Source: Prado023 sp963697345
GTDB taxonomy: Bacteria > Actinomycetota > Actinomycetes > S36-B12 > CAIYMF01
DNA: 64,000 nucleotides
Direction of reading: 5' to 3'
NCBI GenBank assembly: GCA_963697345.1
Contig: CAVONS010000007.1
Coordinates: forward strand, 310,001 to 374,000
The notes below the pieces were generated by a model. That model made no database searches and was not told the DNA's origin. It saw only the letters and a program-made list of their open reading frames with translations. The position numbers and the translations under genes are program-made. This document shows, one piece after another, positions 58,584 through 64,000 of the stretch. Within the stretch, counting starts at the first letter, position 1. Every line of letters starts with the position of its first letter.

Positions 58584-59564
58584 ATGAAGGCACTCGTTCA
58601 CGCCGAGTACGGCGGCCCTGAGGTGGTGCGGCTCGCCGAGGTCCCCACCCCGGTGATCGGCGCCAAGGACGTGCTGGTGGCTGTGCACGCGTCCTCGGCG
58701 AATCCAGCCGATATCGCAGTCATGACCGGACGTCCGGCCCTGATTCGTGCAGCCTCCGGCCTGCGCCGCCCGCGCGCACAGGTCCTGGGACGCGACTTCG
58801 CAGGGGTCGTCGAGGAGGTCGGGAGCGAGGTCACCGGCATCCGTGTCGGTGACGAGGTGTTCGGGGAGGCCAGCCAGACTTTCGCCCAGTACGCATCAGT
58901 CCGGCCCGCGCAGGTCACGCCCAAGCCGGCGAACCTGACGTTCGAGCAGGCGGCAACGGTCCCCCTGGCCGGGGTGACGGCCTGGCAGGCATGGGACCGC
59001 GCGGGCCTGAAGCAGGGGCAGAGGGTCCTGGTCAATGGCGCTTCCGGCGGGGTGGGGCACTTTGCGGTGCAGATCGCCAGGGCGCTGGGGGCGCAGGTGA
59101 CGGCAGTCTGCAGCGGGGGCAACACGCAGATGGTGCAGGCGCTGGGCGCCGAGCACGTCATCGACTACCGGGAGTCGGACTACACGTCGCTCGGGCAGCA
59201 GTACGACGTCATCTTCGACGCGGTGGTCACCCATTCCCTGGCAGACACTCGCCGGGCCCTCGCGCCCTCGGGCGTCTACCTGTCGGTGGGCACCTCTCCG
59301 GCGACCGGGCCCGGGGAGGGCGGGCCGCTGGGGCCCCTGCCGGCGATCATGGGTGTCCTTGCCCGGTCGGTGATCGCGCGCCCGCAGCGGCTCGTGGTCG
59401 TGTCGGCCACAGCCAACCGCGGGTTGGATGAGCTCGCGGCACTCCTGGAGGCCGGGTCCGTCGTGCCGTTCATCGAGCGGAGCTTCCCGCTCGACCAGGG
59501 CGCCGACGCGCTGCGCCTGGTCGCCGCCCATCACGCCCGGGGCAAGGTGGCGATCACGATCTGA
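58584..59564 (+). CDS. Zinc-independent MDR oxidoreductase (quinone reductase-like)
   Basis: 326 residues. MKALVHAEYGGPEVVRLAEVPTP is the MDR N-terminus, VLGRDFAGVVEEVG the catalytic-domain block, and VLVNGASGGVGHFAVQIARALGA the NADPH loop. The cysteine/histidine zinc ligands are absent, as in quinone reductases and reticulon-4-interacting-protein-like enzymes. Substrate unknown. Its start lies 25 bases after the Grx-TrxR stop, so it may share the transcript and a redox-stress role. Confidence 0.88.
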   Translation: MKALVHAEYGGPEVVRLAEVPTPVIGAKDVLVAVHASSANPADIAVMTGRPALIRAASGLRRPRAQVLGRDFAGVVEEVGSEVTGIRVGDEVFGEASQTFAQYASVRPAQVTPKPANLTFEQAATVPLAGVTAWQAWDRAGLKQGQRVLVNGASGGVGHFAVQIARALGAQVTAVCSGGNTQMVQALGAEHVIDYRESDYTSLGQQYDVIFDAVVTHSLADTRRALAPSGVYLSVGTSPATGPGEGGPLGPLPAIMGVLARSVIARPQRLVVVSATANRGLDELAALLEAGSVVPFIERSFPLDQGADALRLVAAHHARGKVAITI

Positions 59565-59674
59565 GCCGGATGGTGGGGTGCGACGAAGTCGCCCCCCGCC
59601 GACCGTGGTGGGCCGATGAGGGGCTGACCCAACCGATCGCTAGATGGGCGAGCAGGCGGGGCTGGCACCATCAT

Positions 59675-59690
59675 GGACCCCACTGGGTCC
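59675..59690. terminator. Small hairpin between convergent genes
   Basis: GGACCC and GGGTCC pair around the loop CACT in the 181-bp gap between the MDR and sugar-dehydrogenase genes. A modest terminator candidate; the rest of the gap shows nothing. Confidence 0.35.
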
Positions 59691-59745
59691 CCCTCGCGCG
59701 GCCAGCGAGCGGGCCAGTGACCGGCGCGCCGCCTTCAGCCCGCTC

Positions 59746-60996
59746 TCACGTCCCGGGGATCACCCGGACCACAGCGCCCGAGCTGGCGTCGGCGGTCAAC
59801 CAGAGGCTGCCGTCCGGCGCGTTGCGCACCGTGCGCAGCCGTCCGACGTCCCCGTCCAGCTCGACGCGGGTCCGGATGACTGAGTCCCCCTCGAGCTGCA
59901 CCAGAAGCAGCTGCTTGTCCTTGAGCACTGCCACCGCCAGTGCCCCGGACCAGGGGCCCCACTGCTCGTCGGCGATGAACTCAGCCCCCGACGGGGCGAT
60001 CGTGGGGCATCCGCTGGACCACACGGCCTGCTGCGCGCCCGCGATGTCCGGGGAGGTCATGGGTGCACCCTCGGCGTAGCTGCCACCTGGTCCGACCGGG
60101 TCCCACCCGTAGTTCGCTCCCGAACGCAGCAGGTTGATCTCGTCGTCGCAGTTGGTTCCGTGCTCCACGCTGAAGGGCGCACCGTCGGCGGAGCGGAACG
60201 ACAACCCCTGGATGTTGCGGTGACCGATCGTGTACACGTAGGGGTCCCACGCCCCACCGGGGTTGTCGGGCGCCGGCCGGCCGTCCAGCTGGGCGCGCAG
60301 CACCTTGCCGGCCCGGCTCGTGGGGTCCTGGGGGGCGTCGGGCTGGACGGCGTCGCCGGTCGTGATCCAGAGCATGCCGTCCGGGCCCACCTCCAGCCGA
60401 CAGCCGAGGTGCCGGTTTCCCGCACCCGCGGGGATCCCGGTCACCAGGGGGGTCGGATCACTGATCGCGTCGAGGTCCTCGGCCAGGCGGTACCGGACCA
60501 CGCGCACGTCGCGGACCGAGCCGCCCGTCCCGGCCGCGTAGCACAGGTAGATGTGTCGGTTGGAGTCGAAGTCCGGGTCGATCGCCATCCCCATGAGGCC
60601 ACCCTCGCCGGCGGCCACCACGTCGCGGACATCGGCGACCACGACACGGCGCCCGTCCAGGATTGCGGTGAGCTGCCCCGGGCGTTCGGTGACCAACGGT
60701 GTTCCGTCGGGCAGGAACCGCAGGTCCCACGGGGTGGCGAAACCGCCGAGACCATTGGCCACGGTGATCCCGGCCAGCCTGGCCGGCGGGGCGCTGCTGT
60801 CCGCCGATGCCGATGCTGCCGGCCCGGTGGGGAAGGGCGCTGAGGAGACTTCGAAGAAGTCCGGTGCGTCGGACCCGCAGGCGGCCAGCACGACGAGCGC
60901 GCATGAGGTGAGGGCCGCAGCTCGAAGGCGTCGGCCCCAGGCCAGCCGCGCCGGCTGGGCGGTCGTGTCGAATTGCACCCCATCGCGACCGGACAT
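59746..60996 (-). CDS. PQQ-type glucose/sorbosone dehydrogenase-like lipoprotein
   Basis: 416 residues. Lipobox VVLAAC with C40 after a basic N-terminus and hydrophobic segment, so it is probably lipid-anchored outside the membrane. The six-bladed propeller shows TPWDLRFLPDGTPLVTERPGQL, GGLMGMAIDPDF, GNRHLGCRLEVGPDGMLWITTGDA, YTIGHRNIQGLSF (the conserved HRN) and NLLRSGANYGWD. TAGCCT six bases before the ATG suggests a leaderless mRNA. Family members oxidise sugars with PQQ; cofactor use here is inference. Confidence 0.9.
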   Translation of the reverse strand: MSGRDGVQFDTTAQPARLAWGRRLRAAALTSCALVVLAACGSDAPDFFEVSSAPFPTGPAASASADSSAPPARLAGITVANGLGGFATPWDLRFLPDGTPLVTERPGQLTAILDGRRVVVADVRDVVAAGEGGLMGMAIDPDFDSNRHIYLCYAAGTGGSVRDVRVVRYRLAEDLDAISDPTPLVTGIPAGAGNRHLGCRLEVGPDGMLWITTGDAVQPDAPQDPTSRAGKVLRAQLDGRPAPDNPGGAWDPYVYTIGHRNIQGLSFRSADGAPFSVEHGTNCDDEINLLRSGANYGWDPVGPGGSYAEGAPMTSPDIAGAQQAVWSSGCPTIAPSGAEFIADEQWGPWSGALAVAVLKDKQLLLVQLEGDSVIRTRVELDGDVGRLRTVRNAPDGSLWLTADASSGAVVRVIPGT

Positions 60997-61002
60997 GCTC
61001 TC

Positions 61003-61008
61003 AGGCTA
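61003..61008 (-). promoter_or_regulatory. Leaderless-type -10 (TAGCCT) for the sugar dehydrogenase
   Basis: On the minus strand TAGCCT is followed by six bases and ATG 60996. Confidence 0.5.
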
Positions 61009-61089
61009 GCCCGGGTCAGCGGATCGAGCAGGGCCGTGGCCGCGCCGCCCGGCCCGGCCGCCGGGAACCCCATCGGCGAGCCCGCGGGC

Positions 61090-61095
61090 TACGGT
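61090..61095 (+). promoter_or_regulatory. Leaderless-type -10 (TACGGT) for the DUF2207 gene
   Basis: TACGGT, six bases, GTG 61102. The spacing decides this start over upstream alternatives. Confidence 0.45.
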
Positions 61096-61101
61096 GGTGA
61101 C

Positions 61102-62907
61102 GTGGGTAGCAGCGTCGGGAGGTTCTTCGCACGCGGGTTCCTGGTCCTCGTGGCGGCCGTCGGGCTCCTCTGGCCGCTGCTGGGTGGGCTGTTCCCCACC
61201 TCGTCGAGCCCGGCGAACGATCCCGTGGTGATCACCGAGTACCGCGCGCAGTTCGACATCGACGCCGACGGGAGCCTCACGGCCACGGAGGACATCACCG
61301 CGGCGTTCCCGTCCGGCCGGCACGGCATCTTCCGGTACTGGGACGTCGTGGATGCAGCCGACCCCGGCATCCGGTACATCCCGACCGTCACAGGGATCAC
61401 CATGGACGACCGGTCGGCCCCCTACGAGACGTTCTGGGAGTCCGGCGACCGGTTCCTGGTGGCCAAGATCGGTGATCCCGACCGCTACCTCGATCCCGGT
61501 GAGCACCGCTACCGGATCAGCTACACGATCCCCGGGGCCATCTCGCCGGCCAGTGCGGGCGCCCAGGCGGAGTTCGCCTCCAGCCAGGGCAACGACCCCG
61601 GGCCCGTCGGTTCCACCTTCCTGTGGACGGTGGTGGCCCAGGGCTGGGAGATGCGCATCGAGCGGGCCGTCGTCTCGATCGCCCTGCCGGGGGTCACCGG
61701 CCAGGTGCAGTGCTCGGCGGGGCGGCCCGGCGCGGCCCAGGCCTGTGCCATCAAGGGCGCAGGTACCGCAGAAGTGACCCTGGCAGCCGAGAACCTGCCA
61801 CCACGCAGCGGCATGGCGATGCGGGCATCGATGGCCCTGGCCGCCCCGGCGCGTGCCTCACTCCCCTGGTCGATCACGTGGGACCCGGTCCTGGGGCGTT
61901 CGGTGCCTGTGGTCCTGCTGGTCATGGTCGGCTCGGGGCTCGCGCTGCTCGCGGGGATCGGCTGGGCGCGGGTCAGCCACGAGGATCCACCCGGCTTCCC
62001 GGTCCAGTACGTCCCCCCGGATGGCCTGGGCCCCGTGCAGGTCGTCTTCATGGACACGGAGGGCACGGGGGCCAATCCCCTGGTCGCCACGCTGCTGCAC
62101 ATGGCCGAGCGAGGGCTGGTGCGTCTGGAGCGCCCGAGCCCGGACTCGTGGAGCATCACGGGAATCGCCGCGCCCGGCGCCTGGGAGGCGCAGGGACCGG
62201 TGACCCAGGCCGTGGCCAACTCGCTGGGCCTGCACCACGGGTCCACCGTCTCGGTGAGCAGTGGCTCTGTCACGGCCGGGAAGACCCTGGACGAGGCGCG
62301 TGATGAGATCGGGCCGGCCGTGAAGGGCTGGGCACACTCCGCCGGTCTCGTGCGGACCGCACCGAATGAGCTCTGGGGCCGGGTGGTCTGGGTCCTGAGC
62401 GCGGGACTGGCCATCCTCGGATTCCTCGGGCTGTTGTGGCCGACCATGTGGGGCCTGCCCTTCGCGGCCTTCGTCATCGGCGGTGTGGGCCTGCTCGCCA
62501 CAGGGGTCGGGCGGCGCCGCACGACCTCCGGGCGGGTTGTGTGGGCTCGCGCCGGTGGCTTCGAGCGCCTTCTCTCCACGCCCTCGGCGGAGGACCGCTT
62601 CGACTTCGCAGCCCGCACGGACCTGTTCATCGCCTACATCCCCTATGCCGTGGCCTTCGGGGTGGCTGATCGTTGGGCGGAGAAGTACCGTTCGGCGACC
62701 GGCCGTGATGCCCCCATCCCGGCCTGGTACCCGTACTACTACGGCGCCAGCTCCAGCGGCTTCTACTCCGGCGGGGACTTCGACACCTTCTCCTCGACGC
62801 TGTCCTCGTCCATCTCGGCCTACACGGCATCGCAGTCCTCCTCAGGCAGCGGCGGTGGCGGGGGTGGTGGTGGCGGCGGAGGCGGGGGTGGTGGCGGATC
62901 ATGGTGA
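61102..62907 (+). CDS. DUF2207 membrane protein with poly-glycine tail
   Basis: 601 residues. After an N-terminal membrane segment (about 8-28), the extracytoplasmic DUF2207 domain (about 40-260) has ITEYRAQFDIDADGSLTATEDIT and GRHGIFRYWDV. A membrane helix (about 270-292), a cytosolic part, two more helices near 425-475, and a Ser/Gly C-terminus ending in a run of glycines and SW follow. The family usually pairs with LemA, as it does here 25 bases downstream. Function unknown. Confidence 0.9.
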   Translation: MGSSVGRFFARGFLVLVAAVGLLWPLLGGLFPTSSSPANDPVVITEYRAQFDIDADGSLTATEDITAAFPSGRHGIFRYWDVVDAADPGIRYIPTVTGITMDDRSAPYETFWESGDRFLVAKIGDPDRYLDPGEHRYRISYTIPGAISPASAGAQAEFASSQGNDPGPVGSTFLWTVVAQGWEMRIERAVVSIALPGVTGQVQCSAGRPGAAQACAIKGAGTAEVTLAAENLPPRSGMAMRASMALAAPARASLPWSITWDPVLGRSVPVVLLVMVGSGLALLAGIGWARVSHEDPPGFPVQYVPPDGLGPVQVVFMDTEGTGANPLVATLLHMAERGLVRLERPSPDSWSITGIAAPGAWEAQGPVTQAVANSLGLHHGSTVSVSSGSVTAGKTLDEARDEIGPAVKGWAHSAGLVRTAPNELWGRVVWVLSAGLAILGFLGLLWPTMWGLPFAAFVIGGVGLLATGVGRRRTTSGRVVWARAGGFERLLSTPSAEDRFDFAARTDLFIAYIPYAVAFGVADRWAEKYRSATGRDAPIPAWYPYYYGASSSGFYSGGDFDTFSSTLSSSISAYTASQSSSGSGGGGGGGGGGGGGGGGSW

Positions 62908-62932
62908 CCGGCATCAGGAAGGTGGAACACAC

Positions 62933-63493
62933 GTGGAGATCGTGATCGCACTGCTCGTCATCGTGGTCCTGTTCGTGGGACTGATCGTGGTGGGCTTCAA
63001 CAAGCTGCGTCGACTGGACGTGCGCGCCCAGGAGGCGCTCGGCGGCATCGACGTGCAGCTGACGCGTCGGGCCGACCTGATCCCCAACCTCGTGGAGACC
63101 GTGAAGGGCTACGCCGCACACGAGCGTGGGGTGCTCGATGAGGTGACCCAGGCGCGTGCCGCAGTCAGCGCGGCATCCCGCGGCGACTCGGTCGCCGACC
63201 GGGCGGCGGCAGCCGGGGCCCTGGACAAGGCGCTGGTCAACGTCATGGCGGTCGCTGAGGCCTACCCGGACCTCAAGGCCTCGACCAACTTCGCCGACCT
63301 GCAGCGACAGCTGGCCGGGACCGAGGACCAGCTCGCGTTCGCACGTCAGTACTACAACGACGCGGTCAGCCAGCTGAACACGACCGTCACGACGCTGCCG
63401 TGGCTGTGGTTCACCGGGATGGCCGGGGTCCACAAGCGCGACTTCTACGAGGCGCCCGAGGGCCATGAGGCTCCACCCGTCGTCAAGTTCTGA
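62933..63493 (+). CDS. LemA-family protein
   Basis: 186 residues from GTG behind AGGAAGG. One N-terminal membrane helix (about 3-22) is followed by the LemA coiled-coil core: FNKLRRLDVRAQEALGGIDVQLTRRADLIPNLVETVKGYAAHE, then AEAYPDLKASTNFADLQRQLAGTEDQLAFARQYYNDAVSQLN. It probably functions with the DUF2207 protein encoded upstream in the same operon. Confidence 0.94.
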   Translation: MEIVIALLVIVVLFVGLIVVGFNKLRRLDVRAQEALGGIDVQLTRRADLIPNLVETVKGYAAHERGVLDEVTQARAAVSAASRGDSVADRAAAAGALDKALVNVMAVAEAYPDLKASTNFADLQRQLAGTEDQLAFARQYYNDAVSQLNTTVTTLPWLWFTGMAGVHKRDFYEAPEGHEAPPVVKF

Positions 63494-63548
63494 TCGCCGG
63501 GCAGAGCGCGACCAGGGTCGGTGAGTCAGGAGCAGGGGGCTGGGGAGC

Positions 63549-64000
63549 TCAGCCGGCGTATGCCGATGCCGGCAGGCCCTGCACGCCGGGCCGGACCCTG
63601 AGGACTGCACCAGCCAGCGGCTGGTCCCGGCGCTGCTGGGGGGTCAGGCCGATGCTGGCACTGGTGATGAAGAGCTCGTCGAGGTCCTGGCCGCCGAACG
63701 TGCAGTTGGTGGGCTGGGTCACGGGGAGGTCGACCACGCGGTCAAGGCGGCCGTCCACGTAGCGGTGCACGGCCGCACCACCCCAGAGGGCGATCCACAG
63801 GCCGCCCTCTGCGTCGATGGCCATCCCATCGGGAGCCCCTGACTCGGGCGGGATGTGGATCACCGTCCGGCGATCAGACAGCGAGCCGGTGGCCGGATCG
63901 AAGGCGAAGGCGTCCACGCGCTGGGTCGGGGTGTCGATGTAGTACATGACCCGGCCCGAGGCATCCCAGGCCAGTCCGTTGCCGATGGTCAGCCCCCCGA
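63549..64000 (-). CDS. SMP-30/gluconolactonase-family protein, N-terminus beyond window
   Basis: The frame continues to the window edge, giving at least 150 residues of the C-terminal part. LTIGNGLAWDASG, YYIDTPTQRVDAFAFDPATG, PDGMAIDAEGGLWIALWGGAAVHRY and PTNCTFGGQDLDELFITSA are the SMP-30 propeller blocks with metal-binding Asn/Asp residues. Likely a lactonase of sugar acids. The nearby sugar dehydrogenase would make such lactones, but the genes are not in one operon. Confidence 0.88.
   Translation of the reverse strand, partial: GGLTIGNGLAWDASGRVMYYIDTPTQRVDAFAFDPATGSLSDRRTVIHIPPESGAPDGMAIDAEGGLWIALWGGAAVHRYVDGRLDRVVDLPVTQPTNCTFGGQDLDELFITSASIGLTPQQRRDQPLAGAVLRVRPGVQGLPASAYAG

Noticed and set aside
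1..64000. CRISPR arrays, rRNA genes, insertion sequences with transposase
   Set aside because: No regularly spaced identical repeats, rRNA-like sequence or transposase/integrase motif was seen on either strand.

Overview
The window is a GC-rich, tightly packed chromosomal segment of an actinobacterium (Actinomycetota). Evidence for this is the actinobacterial core neighbourhood sucC-sucD-DUF6350 and purN-purH ... folD-DUF3017-mdh, DUF5302 and 13E12/DUF222-HNH families, an actinobacterial-type LexA box, GTG-rich start codons with 4-base stop/start overlaps, and many apparently leaderless genes whose -10 hexamer ends exactly six bases before the start codon. I cannot name genus or species. Both ends are cut through genes: a B12-binding protein on the left and an SMP-30-type protein on the right.

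Layout. 0-4.1 kb: B12-binding domain fragment, succinyl-CoA synthetase (sucCD) and a DUF6350 membrane protein. 4.1-10.2 kb: a divergent pair of related membrane-anchored proline-rich proteins, then a translationally coupled redox module (ApbE flavin transferase, ferric-reductase-like haem membrane protein, NuoF/RnfC-like flavoprotein, 3Fe-4S ferredoxin) and a two-component system. 10.3-15 kb: PlsC, a PUA/EVE-like protein, a TetR regulator, a TetR-(ACT-like)-GNAT fusion and an HD-domain protein. 15-21.1 kb: a coupled surface-glycan type cluster (GT4-methyltransferase fusion, flippase-like protein, GT2, GT-C). 21.2-25.7 kb: PhzF, an SOS-boxed HNH/DUF222 protein and FadH.

25.9-31.8 kb returns to the core set: purN, purH, a HAD phosphatase flanked by two extragenic palindromes, folD, DUF3017 and mdh. 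31.8-37.1 kb: SRPBCC protein, RNA ligase/phosphodiesterase ThpR, a two-gene divergent urease (ureAB fusion, ureC), and agmatine deiminase transcribed divergently from it. 37.1-38.2 kb: DUF1697, DUF5302 and tRNA-Lys(UUU).

38.2-49.2 kb is accessory and eroded. The tRNA is followed by a phage-type gene remnant, a Phd/Doc-like toxin-antitoxin pair, a 5'-truncated methyltransferase and a frameshifted FG-GAP gene. Then come an arsR/arsM pair, a decayed plsY fragment, a frameshifted PEP-synthase-like gene, a membrane-anchored chelatase-like gene and an FAD oxidoreductase. A 188-bp direct repeat of about 95% identity flanks the last set.

49.4-64 kb: PLP decarboxylase, a ThrE-type exporter, DUF4190, long-chain acyl-CoA ligase, phosphofructokinase, a VOC protein, a redoxin, a glutaredoxin-thioredoxin reductase fusion, a zinc-free MDR reductase, a PQQ-type sugar dehydrogenase lipoprotein, a DUF2207-LemA pair and the start of an SMP-30 protein.

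The items I consider most likely to repay a second look are the accessory-free divergent urease beside agmatine deiminase, the ApbE module without a recognisable FMN-binding acceptor, the TetR-ACT-GNAT fusion, the four-copy 15-mer palindromic array at 28.2-28.4 kb and the uniform six-base leaderless promoter geometry.
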